From assembly GCA_027492415.1 (NCBI GenBank), contig JAPUEV010000226.1:1-11689 (forward strand): a DNA stretch of 11,689 nt. The letters are read 5' to 3'. The notes under the pieces are model-generated. The model was given only the letters and a program-made list of their open reading frames with translations, was not told where the DNA came from and searched no databases. Both the position numbers and the translations under genes were made by a program. Origin of the DNA: Ignavibacteria bacterium (GTDB taxonomy: Bacteria; Bacteroidota; Ignavibacteria; Tepidaquicellales; OLB5). Shown here piece after piece: positions 1-6,141 of this stretch; within the stretch, counting starts at the first letter, position 1; each line of letters begins with the position of its first letter.

Positions 1-22
1 AAATAATTTAGCGTATAATCCG

Positions 23-30
23 CAAAAATA
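23..30 (-). promoter_or_regulatory. possible -7 promoter element for a gene left of the window
   Basis: Read on the minus strand this is TATTTTTG, an exact match to the Bacteroidota -7 consensus TAnnTTTG. The sequence 19-21 bases upstream does not give a good TTTG -33 element, so this is only a weak candidate. If real, it would drive a leftward gene starting outside the window. The rest of positions 1-90 shows no coding signal. Confidence 0.25.
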
Positions 31-103
31 CAATTGATAAAATAATGCAGGGAAATGTGAAGTTTTGCAGAATTTGAGTTAAACAGCTGGATAGACCTCC
101 CCT

Positions 104-132
104 AAGTCCCCTCCTTGGTAAGAAGGGGACTT
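104..132. repeat. dispersed palindromic element (AAGTCCCCT-CTT family)
   Basis: The arms AAGTCCCCTCCTT (104-116) and AAGAAGGGGACTT (120-132) form a 13-bp stem with one mismatch and a 3-base loop. It is far more GC-rich than its flanks. Elements with this core recur between genes in FCB-group genomes, from my general knowledge, so I call it a REP-like repeat. It lies just past the terminator of TBDT-1 and could act as a second stem-loop there. Confidence 0.6.
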
Positions 133-140
133 TAATTTGA

Positions 141-173
141 AAGTATAAAAAAGACGGGTCAAAGACCCGTCTT
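141..173 (-). terminator. Rho-independent terminator of TBDT-1
   Basis: AAGACGGGTC (151-160) and GACCCGTCTT (164-173) form a perfect 10-bp stem with a 3-base loop. On the minus strand the stem is followed by TTTTATACTTT. It lies 32 bases beyond the stop codon of the leftward receptor gene, the expected place and orientation for an intrinsic terminator. Confidence 0.88.
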
Positions 174-204
174 AGCTGTTGCTGGAAATTTGCGGCAGCA
201 AGCT

Positions 205-2559
205 TTATAACCTGAACGGCACATTGACCTGCAAATTAAAGCTTCTGCCGGGATTCATAGCATATCCTTTATACCTGCTTAAGTGGTCAACGTATTTAGT
301 ATCAGCCAGGTTATCAACAGAAAGATCAACTGAAGCAAGCGAACCTGCGAGGCTGAGATCAAAACCAATGCCGGCATTAAGCAAAGTATAGCCCGCAGTT
401 TTAGCTTCAAGTATATTAACATCATTCTGCGCTGAAACTATTTTTGCGCCAAGCTTTAGATACGCGTTCAGCAATTTGCCCAATGATTGTTTCTGCAGCT
501 TAAGCTCGAATATATTTTTCATAGGTGGTGAAAACGGCAGCGGAGTACCGGTTGCATTGTTCCGGGTATTCACATAATCACCGCCTGCAGAAAGTACCAG
601 CCACTTTGCCGGCTGGAACTGAATGCTGTATTCATAACCATAAAAGGTACTTTGAGCCTGTTTGATATCAAAGACAGGGAGTCCGCCAATAGTATCACCT
701 GTAATTGCCGGGTATATAAAATTATCAACCATATTCCTGTATGCTGAAAATTGTATGCTTAGCTGCCTGTAATTAAGCCTGATACCCAAATCAATATTAA
801 CAGATTCTTCGGGCTTTGGGGTGGAGTTGGAGTCGAGTGTCTTCAATCCTTTTTCATATCTTCCCGTGCCTTCGTGAACGCCGTCAACAAAAAGCTCAAA
901 TTCCGATGGCGGCCTCCATCCCCTGCCTAGGTTTGCGAAGAAATTAATATTTTCAATTGGAGAATAAACAAATCCAAGTGAACCGGTTAATGCATTGAAG
1001 GAAAGTGACTCAGGATTAAGTATCCTTAACGGTGTGCCGGCTGAATCAACTTCGAACACTGTAGTTTCTACATTCAGCTTTTTTGTATCGAACCTTACAC
1101 CTGCGGAGAAAGAAATTTTCTTCAGATCAAATTTTTCCATCGCGAATAGGCCGATAGTACCTGCGTTATAGTTTGGTATCAGTTTTTCTTCTGCGAGTGT
1201 TTTGTTCTGCTGATGAGTGTATGATACGCCGATGGTTCCGCTTACAGATCTGCTTAAAGTATGATGCAGCTTTAAAGCGCCGTCAAATGTATTTAGATCA
1301 AGATGCAGGGCTTCTATACCAAGCTCTTTATCTTCGATGCTCTCAAATTCTCTGCGTGACTGCAATTGATATGAAAATACAGGCTCAAGCTTTATTGTTT
1401 TTGAAAGATCAAAACTGCTTTCAAGCTCAAATTGTTTTGTCTGCACTTTCTGGTTAGGGGTTGCTTCAGGGTCTTCAAGCGGGTCTTCGTGAATTTGCAG
1501 TTCACGGTCAAATAATTCAAACCCAAGATTAACCACACCGAACTTTCCGTTAAAGCCAAGGTTTGCCCCGCCTTCAAATTCCTTTGAGCCTGAATTGAAA
1601 AGCTCGCCGCCTGTTATATCGCGGGTGCCATCAGGAGTGTTAACAGTTAAAGAACCACTTGGAGTTGTTGTGTTGCCTGACTTCCTGTAGCCAAAATGAC
1701 CTTTAAACCCAATATTTTTTGTGCCAATACCAATTGTGCCATTTGTGAAATACTGTTTATCCATAGAAAATCCGCCCAGCACAATGCTGCCGTAGTATAC
1801 TGGTTTTTTATGCATAGAAAATTCAAGCGGTTTACTGATAACATTTACAACGCCGCCAATTCCATCAGCGCCGTAGATAAGGCTTGCGGGTCCGCGCAGT
1901 ATTTCAATGCGGTCAAGATCAAAGAGGCTGAGCTCGGGTCCGTGTTCATCGCCCCATGACTGTGATTCCTGCTTAACGCCATCGTGAATGACAAGCACGC
2001 TTTGTGATGTTAACCCGCGAATGACGGGCTTTCCAATTCCCGAACCGGTGGATACGTTGCTGATCCCCGGTATATTCTGAATAGTTTCGGCAAGGTTCTG
2101 GCTGCGTGATTTTGTGATGCCCCTTGAGGTAAGCTCAGTAACAGAAAAAGTACTTTTGGAAATTTCCGAAGCGTTGAAAGAGCCTGTAACATCAATAACA
2201 GGTGTTTCGATCAGGCTTTCATCAAGCGATATTGTTAATGATGTATCATTACTATTAATATCCACTGCAAGCGAGCGGGAAGCATAGCCGCTGAGCTTGA
2301 ATGTTAATAAGTGAGAGCCGCCTGTGATACCGGAGAAGCTGAATTTACCATCTTTATCAGTGGCAGAAGTATAACCCAGGTCATTAATTACAACTGATAC
2401 ATACTGAAGCGGGTTACTATTTTTATCGGTTACTTTACCGCTTATCCCGTTACCGGGTGTGACTGATGTTTGCGCAATAGCATTACTGCACACTGTACTT
2501 AACAGAATGCAGAGCATTGCGGAAAACACCAGCAATTTATTATTTGCTGATCTTCTCAT
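205..2559 (-). CDS. TonB-dependent receptor with CarboxypepD_reg-like domain (TBDT-1)
   Basis: Outer-membrane receptor of 784 residues that would import a ligand using TonB energy. It has a signal peptide (about 1-30, ending SNAIAQ), a carboxypeptidase regulatory-like beta-sandwich (about 38-115, ISGKVTDKNSNPLQYVSV), a plug domain (about 135-243, with IPGI, KPVIRGL, ILRGPASLIYG, GIGGVVNV) and a 22-strand-type barrel to the C-terminus (VNVPFRL). The plug carries SWGDEHG at 201-207, also seen in TBDT-2. A histidine/acid motif there resembles the metal-ligand loops of ZnuD-type zinc receptors, but that is inference. The ATG start gives a good signal peptide. The small His/Cys gene at 2935-2639 lies 79 bases upstream on the same strand with no terminator between, so co-transcription is likely. 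A strong terminator follows at 141-173. The family is certain, the substrate is not. Confidence 0.95.
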   Translation of the reverse strand: MRRSANNKLLVFSAMLCILLSTVCSNAIAQTSVTPGNGISGKVTDKNSNPLQYVSVVINDLGYTSATDKDGKFSFSGITGGSHLLTFKLSGYASRSLAVDINSNDTSLTISLDESLIETPVIDVTGSFNASEISKSTFSVTELTSRGITKSRSQNLAETIQNIPGISNVSTGSGIGKPVIRGLTSQSVLVIHDGVKQESQSWGDEHGPELSLFDLDRIEILRGPASLIYGADGIGGVVNVISKPLEFSMHKKPVYYGSIVLGGFSMDKQYFTNGTIGIGTKNIGFKGHFGYRKSGNTTTPSGSLTVNTPDGTRDITGGELFNSGSKEFEGGANLGFNGKFGVVNLGFELFDRELQIHEDPLEDPEATPNQKVQTKQFELESSFDLSKTIKLEPVFSYQLQSRREFESIEDKELGIEALHLDLNTFDGALKLHHTLSRSVSGTIGVSYTHQQNKTLAEEKLIPNYNAGTIGLFAMEKFDLKKISFSAGVRFDTKKLNVETTVFEVDSAGTPLRILNPESLSFNALTGSLGFVYSPIENINFFANLGRGWRPPSEFELFVDGVHEGTGRYEKGLKTLDSNSTPKPEESVNIDLGIRLNYRQLSIQFSAYRNMVDNFIYPAITGDTIGGLPVFDIKQAQSTFYGYEYSIQFQPAKWLVLSAGGDYVNTRNNATGTPLPFSPPMKNIFELKLQKQSLGKLLNAYLKLGAKIVSAQNDVNILEAKTAGYTLLNAGIGFDLSLAGSLASVDLSVDNLADTKYVDHLSRYKGYAMNPGRSFNLQVNVPFRL

Positions 2560-2638
2560 ATATAAATGATTAATTGCCTTAAGGATATAAAATACCCATT
2601 GAGCAAAATTTATTTAATAGTTTTTTGGTTTAAATGAA

Positions 2639-2935
2639 TCAGATATGAGAAGCAGCAGGCGGGGCTCTGCCGGGAGATGAAGCAAACCACTCAGCAAGCT
2701 GAACCGGTTTTACTGTATTTGAAACTGTTTGGAAAGTTACAACCTGGGGTGTGAATATATAGACCTGCTCAACTATAGTAGTATTGAGCGAGTGATTGAA
2801 TAAGCACGCTTCGCACTTATCTTCCTTAACATTGATCTCAGAAGGATCGTGGTGATGGAAGAATTCCGACCCGTTAATTGCGAATAACGCAATTAAAAGC
2901 AAAAACGGCGTGAAGTATTTTCTTAAATTATTCAA
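2639..2935 (-). CDS. small exported His/Cys protein with RAPPAA tail
   Basis: A 98-residue protein with a hydrophobic N-terminus (about 8-21, likely signal peptide), a His cluster (H27-H29 in FFHHHD), a CxxC pair (C41, C44) followed by H48, and the tail GRAPPAASHI. This looks like a metal-binding exported peptide. Its layout recalls small FCB families such as DUF2946/DUF6769, where I recall a C-terminal R-(A/G)-P-P, but I could not check this. The start must be TTG (2933-2935): the frame has no ATG and meets a stop about 45 bases upstream. No Shine-Dalgarno sequence is visible. It sits 79 bases before TBDT-1 on the same strand and probably forms an operon with it. A terminator for the previous gene lies at 3003-3030. 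Function unknown; service to the neighbouring receptor is inferred. Confidence 0.75.
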   Translation of the reverse strand: MNNLRKYFTPFLLLIALFAINGSEFFHHHDPSEINVKEDKCEACLFNHSLNTTIVEQVYIFTPQVVTFQTVSNTVKPVQLAEWFASSPGRAPPAASHI

Positions 2936-2953
2936 TCTGCTGCAATAGTAATT

Positions 2954-2991
2954 ATTGTTGTTAATTGTAACAAGTCATTTTAAACAACAAT
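2954..2991. promoter_or_regulatory. inverted repeat in promoter region of the TBDT-1 operon
   Basis: ATTGTTGTT (2954-2962) and AACAACAAT (2983-2991) are perfect 9-base arms with a 20-base spacer, just upstream of the TTG start at 2935. A weak promoter match on the minus strand (CTTG, 20 bp, TACTATTG) overlaps the left arm. It may be an operator, but the sequence is AT-rich and such arms can arise by chance. Confidence 0.3.
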
Positions 2992-3002
2992 TATTCGAAA
3001 AT

Positions 3003-3030
3003 AAAAATCCCGCTTTGGTTTAGAGCGGGA
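3003..3030 (-). terminator. Rho-independent terminator of the YHS-domain gene
   Basis: TCCCGCT (3008-3014) pairs perfectly with AGCGGGA (3024-3030), and the stem can extend by two more pairs. On the minus strand it is followed by TTTTTATTTT. It lies about 55 bases after the stop of the gene at 3578-3084 and separates that gene from the small His/Cys gene and TBDT-1. Confidence 0.8.
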
Positions 3031-3042
3031 AATTTTAAATAG

Positions 3043-3062
3043 ATTCCCGCCTTCGCGGGAAT
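3043..3062. repeat. dispersed palindrome (ATTCCCGC-GCGGGAAT type)
   Basis: ATTCCCGC (3043-3050) and GCGGGAAT (3055-3062) form a perfect 8-bp stem with loop CTTC, followed by GACAAA. Short repeats with this core (TTCCCGC...GCGGGAA) are widespread between genes in many bacteria. It sits between the stop codon of the YHS gene and that gene's terminator, giving two stem-loops in a row at this 3' end. Confidence 0.6.
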
Positions 3063-3083
3063 GACAAATTGGTATTTTAAAGC

Positions 3084-3578
3084 TTAATTTTTCTTGTTGA
3101 TATATTTTTCGGGGTCTGACTCAAATTTCTTCAAGCAGTTCTTGCAGCAGAGATAATATTTTGTACCGTTATGCATTGCAAAAACGTCTTTTGATTCGAT
3201 CTTATCACCCATAACCGGGCAGTTAATATCTTCTTTGATATAGTTCATTGGCTCTTTTTTGAATTTTGCTTCGCAGCCTTCGCAGCAGAAAGTATATGTC
3301 TTGCCGTAGTAGTCAAATTTAACTCCCTGGCCTTCGCCGATAGCTTCGCCGGATACCGGGCAGGTCATGCCGGTTGATACGGTTGAATCTCCGCCTGCAT
3401 TGCCGTGTTTATCGCAGCATTTGCCGTCTTCTGATTTCATTTCACTGCCTGATTTCATATCGCCGCAATTGCCCATTGATTTATCTTTGCAGCATTCTTT
3501 TTCCTGGCTGAAAGATGATGATGTAATTAAAGCGAATAAAGCTATAAATACTGATGTTACTATTAATTTCGTTTTCAT
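3084..3578 (-). CDS. exported protein with two tandem YHS/TRASH-type metal-binding domains
   Basis: A 164-residue protein with a signal peptide (1-24, ending SSSFSQ), a Cys/Met/His-rich linker (about 25-68; CC at 29-30 and 54-55, several Met and Asp/Glu) and two copies of a roughly 42-residue domain. Copy one is C73-P-V-S-G ... C98-C99-x-x-C102 ... P110-x-x-YI. Copy two is C120-P-V-M-G ... C144-C145-x-x-C148 ... P156-x-x-YI. This is the YHS/TRASH pattern, known for soft-metal binding, especially copper. The signal peptide puts it outside the cytoplasm. The Cys-rich exported gene 68 bases upstream reads the same way with no terminator between, so the two may form one unit. A terminator follows at 3003-3030. 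It may buffer or deliver metal. The metal itself is not shown by the sequence. Confidence 0.88.
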   Translation of the reverse strand: MKTKLIVTSVFIALFALITSSSFSQEKECCKDKSMGNCGDMKSGSEMKSEDGKCCDKHGNAGGDSTVSTGMTCPVSGEAIGEGQGVKFDYYGKTYTFCCEGCEAKFKKEPMNYIKEDINCPVMGDKIESKDVFAMHNGTKYYLCCKNCLKKFESDPEKYINKKN

Positions 3579-3598
3579 TGTAATAATAATTTTAGTAG

Positions 3599-3651
3599 TT
3601 TAAACAATAATGTTATTTTAAAAAATGGTGTTTTAACTTTAATTGTTTAAA
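3599..3651. repeat. inverted repeat between the two Cys-rich genes
   Basis: TTTAAACAAT (3599-3608) and ATTGTTTAAA (3642-3651) are perfect 10-base arms 33 bases apart, filling the gap between the two leftward Cys-rich genes and overlapping the stop codon at 3647. It could fold in mRNA or bind a regulator. Its AT-only character makes chance a real possibility. Confidence 0.35.
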
Positions 3652-4063
3652 TCCTTAGAACTGAGTTTGAGAGATATGAATCCGTGAAATACTTTAATGG
3701 AGGTGAATATTCAGCGGTAAACCTGTTTATCATATCAGGATGATAACCTGCTTCATTTGAAGATGTATACTGAACATCGCGTGAAGTGTGATTTATGTTA
3801 GAATTTTTTAAGTCCGTATAAAGATCAGTAGTCTGCTGTGATTCTTCCATAGTACAGCCGCAGTGTCCGGATATACGTTCATTGAATGTGATCTTCATAT
3901 TTTTAACACAGCACGGTTTTACGATCTTGGTAATATGGCAGCAATCATCACCCATTGTGAGCGATGAACATACAAGTAAGCCTGTAAGATTCAGCGTTAA
4001 TACTGAAAAAGCAATTAAAGCTGAAAGTGACTTTCTGATGATATTTTTCAATATTACTGACAT
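3647..4063 (-). CDS. exported Cys-rich protein of unknown function, probably metal-related
   Basis: A 138-residue protein with a basic then hydrophobic N-terminus (about 1-33; a signal peptide or membrane anchor). C32 does not fit a lipobox because V precedes it. A Cys/His cluster follows: C41-C42-H43, C51-C52, and H67-C68-G-C70. The remainder is polar and ends SPPLKYFTDSYLSNSVLRI. I do not recognise a named family. Similar small Cys-rich exported proteins occur beside metal genes in Ignavibacteria, from general knowledge. The double-Cys cluster would suit a soft metal. It is the first gene of a likely two-gene unit with the YHS protein, 68 bases downstream. Its promoter candidate and two flanking palindromes are described separately. 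The ATG start gives a clear n-region (KNIIRK). Confidence 0.78.
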   Translation of the reverse strand: MSVILKNIIRKSLSALIAFSVLTLNLTGLLVCSSLTMGDDCCHITKIVKPCCVKNMKITFNERISGHCGCTMEESQQTTDLYTDLKNSNINHTSRDVQYTSSNEAGYHPDMINRFTAEYSPPLKYFTDSYLSNSVLRI

Positions 4064-4078
4064 TTCTTAATAAATATA

Positions 4079-4099
4079 ACTAATAATTGATTTATTAGT
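4079..4099. promoter_or_regulatory. palindrome at the expected transcription start of the Cys-rich gene
   Basis: ACTAATAA (4079-4086) and TTATTAGT (4092-4099) form 8-base perfect arms around a 5-base centre, 16 bases upstream of the ATG. It covers the predicted +1 of the leftward promoter at 4104-4135, the usual position for a repressor operator. It could also be a 5' UTR stem-loop. Confidence 0.4.
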
Positions 4100-4103
4100 T
4101 CCT

Positions 4104-4135
4104 CAAAAATAAGGATATAACTCAACTCATCCAAT
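4104..4135 (-). promoter_or_regulatory. Bacteroidota-type promoter for the Cys-rich/YHS gene pair
   Basis: On the minus strand the order is ATTG (4135-4132), 20 bases, then TATTTTTG (4111-4104), matching TTTG-N19-21-TAnnTTTG with one mismatch in the -33 box. The predicted start of transcription lies near 4097, about 34 bases before the ATG at 4063. Confidence 0.5.
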
Positions 4136-4147
4136 GACTTATGTCAT
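4134..4147. promoter_or_regulatory. palindrome overlapping the -33 box, candidate operator
   Basis: ATGAC-TTAT-GTCAT has perfect 5-base arms around 4 bases, a shape like CRP/FNR-family sites. It overlaps the -33 element of the promoter for the Cys-rich gene and lies between that promoter and the end of the Asp-box gene. Regulator unknown. Confidence 0.35.
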
Positions 4148-4164
4148 AAGGTGAGCAGAACTCA

Positions 4165-5424
4165 TCATTTTATCAAAACCATGCGTTTCGTTTCAGAAAA
4201 CTCTCCTGATGTAAGTGTATAAAAATACAGTCCGCTTGGATAGTTTGAGGCGTCCCACTCAACCGAGTATGTGCCGGGTTGTAGCTGTTGATTGAATAAC
4301 TCATTTATTTTTTGACCAATTGAATTATATATAGTAATTGAGGATAACACACCCCGTCCTTCGGACACCCCTCTCGAGAGGGGAATCATGAATTTTATAG
4401 TTGTAGATGGGTTGAAGGGGTTGGGGTAATTTTGTGATAGAGAGAATTTTTCAGGGATAATTCCTGAAATGGGTTCAACGGAAAGGGGCTCGGTGTAAAC
4501 CCATGCACCGCCGTTAGATGAACCGCTTACACCGGCGGCAACTTTGCCTAATGCGGCAGTAATTGGTGTTGAGCTTAATGTAAAACCTGCAGCATTTATG
4601 AATGTTGTACCCATGTTTGTAGAATAGAAAACTCCTCCGTTACCGGAGATATACATAGCGGGTCCGACAACAGAATTATAGAAAACTGCTCCCCTGCTTA
4701 CATAGCCTGTTGATGCAGTTACCCAGTTCATTCCGCCATCAGTTGACCTGTGTACGGGTCCGCCGGTTGATGTAGATACCGTAACCAGTGTTTGCGCTGA
4801 AAACTGGACTATTCCATACACGTTTATTCCCGGGTTAGTGTTTGCAGAAAATGTTGCGCCAAAATCGGTTGATTTGTAGAATCCATTTACTCCCGGTGAA
4901 GCTGCCGTTGTGCCCGCATAAATAATTGCTGAATTGAACCTGTCAACAGCAATGGTAATAACCTGGGTGGCAGTAAGACTGCTTGGGCTCCATGTGGCGC
5001 CGTAATTGGTGCTTAGGTATAATCCCCCGCCGTTAGTACCTGCATATACATAACCGTTCTTTCCGCAGGCAACTGACTGTACATTCTGGCTGCCGAACGA
5101 GCTGATTGGTACTGCAGTAAAATTAACACCGCTGTTTGTAGAAATAAGCATTCCAGCAGAAAAATTTGCTGCAAAAATATTAAAAGATGAATCAATGGCA
5201 ATGCTGAAAACAGTCTGTCCATTGCCTGAAGCAAGCGTTGACCAGTTAACACCGAAATTTGTGGATTTGTAAAGTGCAGATGAGGAGCCAAGCGAGCCTG
5301 CATAGATATTGTTGTTTTTATCCTTTGCAAGCGACCATATTGAGATCCCGTTCAGCGTTTGGTTCCATTGAGAATTTATAAAGCATGGTAAAGTCAATAA
5401 AATGAGCAGTAAAAGTTTTTTCAT
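4165..5424 (-). CDS. secreted Asp-box (BNR-like) repeat protein with T9SS type A sorting domain
   Basis: A 419-residue protein predicted to be exported and then passed to the cell surface by type IX secretion. It has a signal peptide (1-18, ending FINS) and a beta-propeller-like body (about 20-310) with six Asp-box motifs (S-x-N/D-x-G-x-x-W/F) starting near residues 54, 95, 138, 185, 227 and 268. The C-terminal sorting domain (about 325-419) holds FSLSQNYPNPFNPSTTIKF, YNSIGQKI, LQPGTYSVEWDASNYPSGLYFY and ETKRMVLIK. This YPNPFNPST type is typical of Ignavibacteria and relatives. Residues about 349-361 (LSRGVSEGRGVLS) are extra compared with the usual domain and are encoded by a palindromic repeat at 4347-4385. 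The RBS is AGAGG, 9 bases before the ATG. The ligand or enzymatic role is unknown; six Asp-boxes are often structural rather than proof of sialidase activity. Confidence 0.9.
   Translation of the reverse strand: MKKLLLLILLTLPCFINSQWNQTLNGISIWSLAKDKNNNIYAGSLGSSSALYKSTNFGVNWSTLASGNGQTVFSIAIDSSFNIFAANFSAGMLISTNSGVNFTAVPISSFGSQNVQSVACGKNGYVYAGTNGGGLYLSTNYGATWSPSSLTATQVITIAVDRFNSAIIYAGTTAASPGVNGFYKSTDFGATFSANTNPGINVYGIVQFSAQTLVTVSTSTGGPVHRSTDGGMNWVTASTGYVSRGAVFYNSVVGPAMYISGNGGVFYSTNMGTTFINAAGFTLSSTPITAALGKVAAGVSGSSNGGAWVYTEPLSVEPISGIIPEKFSLSQNYPNPFNPSTTIKFMIPLSRGVSEGRGVLSSITIYNSIGQKINELFNQQLQPGTYSVEWDASNYPSGLYFYTLTSGEFSETKRMVLIK
4347..4385. repeat. REP-like palindromic element inserted inside a coding region
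   Basis: It contains the perfect 16-base palindrome CCCCTCTCGAGAGGGG (4368-4383) and a smaller hairpin GTCC-TTC-GGAC (4356-4366). It is GC-rich within an AT-rich gene. It lies in frame within the T9SS sorting domain and adds about 13 residues between strands that are normally close together. I recall elements of this type (CCCCTCTCGAGAGGGG followed by GTCCGAAGGAC) as dispersed repeats in related genomes. Confidence 0.7.
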
Positions 5425-5516
5425 TTTATACCTCTTTATATTATAATTAAAATATATTTATCCCGAAGTGACGGAGGACTGCCTTATTAGTAGCGATATT
5501 ATAATAATTTTATAAT
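5425..5516 (-). other. short intergenic region with GC-rich island and AT hairpin
   Basis: This 92-base gap between the VirK-like gene and the Asp-box gene holds an AT-only hairpin next to the VirK-like stop (ATTATAA 5498-5504 / TTATAAT 5510-5516), possibly a weak terminator. It also holds a GC-rich stretch, TCCCGAAGTGACGGAGGA (5461-5478), that resembles a fragment of a dispersed repeat. A TATATTTT at about 5451-5458 on the minus strand is only a poor -7 match. Confidence 0.35.
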
Positions 5517-5987
5517 TTAATTTGCGTAAAAATATATCGGTTTGCCGTTAGAGCCGTCATTAATTTCACCTGTAAATTTTTCATCCATTTTTACTTCAAG
5601 CTTATCGGTGGTTAAATAGCGTGCAGTAATTTCGACCGTGTTATCATCATATACCCTCAGCTTAACATAATTATAGAAGTAACCGCCTCCCCCGCCAAGG
5701 TATATCATAACTGTTTCAGATGAAGAAATGAAAGCTCTTTTGCCTATCACACCGGGGGCAAAATATTCATATGGCAGCACGTCCATACCACCAATGGCAT
5801 CGGGAGCTTTTGTTTCAACGCTGTCGGAAATAAGCTTACAATCCTTATAATGAAATACGGCATTTACTCTGTAACCCTGTTTTAAAGCATCGAGTAACTG
5901 GACAAAATTTGTTAATTGTTTTGGTTCTGATTGAATTTGAGTTATAAGCAGCAATAAAAACGGTAATATTTTGAGTGATTTAAGCAT
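5517..5987 (-). CDS. VirK-like exported protein
   Basis: A 156-residue protein with a signal peptide (1-20, ending QIQS). It is followed by NFVQLLDALKQGYRVNAVFHYKDCKL (27-52), which fits the VirK family pattern (ala-leu-lys-x-gly ... val ... cys) with its single conserved Cys at C50. The remaining beta-rich part (about 68-156) includes a glycine run (98-102) followed by YFYNYVKLRVYDDNTVEI. VirK was named in plant pathogens, where its role is poorly defined, so the name should not be taken as a virulence claim. It is an exported protein of unknown function. It is the first leftward gene from the divergent region at 5988-6141. The next gene downstream starts 92 bases on, and co-transcription is uncertain. 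The family call rests on the N-terminal motif. Confidence 0.7.
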   Translation of the reverse strand: MLKSLKILPFLLLLITQIQSEPKQLTNFVQLLDALKQGYRVNAVFHYKDCKLISDSVETKAPDAIGGMDVLPYEYFAPGVIGKRAFISSSETVMIYLGGGGGYFYNYVKLRVYDDNTVEITARYLTTDKLEVKMDEKFTGEINDGSNGKPIYFYAN

Positions 5988-6080
5988 AATTTACAGGAAT
6001 TAGGTTTAAAGATGTTTCTAATTTGCAGGAAGTTTTTGCAAAAAGCAATGTTATATTTATCTGAATTTGGCAGTAAACTA

Positions 6081-6111
6081 TTTGAATTGACCGCAGGAAA
6101 TATTATTTTTG
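6081..6111 (+). promoter_or_regulatory. near-perfect Bacteroidota-type promoter for the helical protein gene
   Basis: TTTG (6081-6084), a 19-base spacer (6085-6103) and TATTTTTG (6104-6111) match the TTTG-N19-21-TAnnTTTG consensus exactly. The expected start of transcription is near 6118, giving a leader of about 24 bases before the ATG at 6142. There is no Shine-Dalgarno sequence, as is usual in Bacteroidota-like genes. Confidence 0.72.
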
Positions 6112-6141
6112 TTTAATTATAAATTTAAACATTAATACAAA

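Noticed and set aside
1173..1457. Open frame on the plus strand inside TBDT-1 (94 codons), and similar ones at 179-391 and 1696-1959
   Set aside because: They lie opposite a clear receptor gene, have no recognisable domain or signal peptide and no ribosome binding site; they are antisense shadows.
4165..5424. Reading the Asp-box protein as a sialidase
   Set aside because: Asp-boxes are structural and occur in many propellers; the catalytic arginine triad and FRIP motif of sialidases are not visible.
6033..6044. 12-base palindrome TTTTTGCAAAAA in the divergent promoter region
   Set aside because: It is made mostly of A and T runs, is likely by chance in this AT-rich gap and does not line up with a promoter box for either gene.
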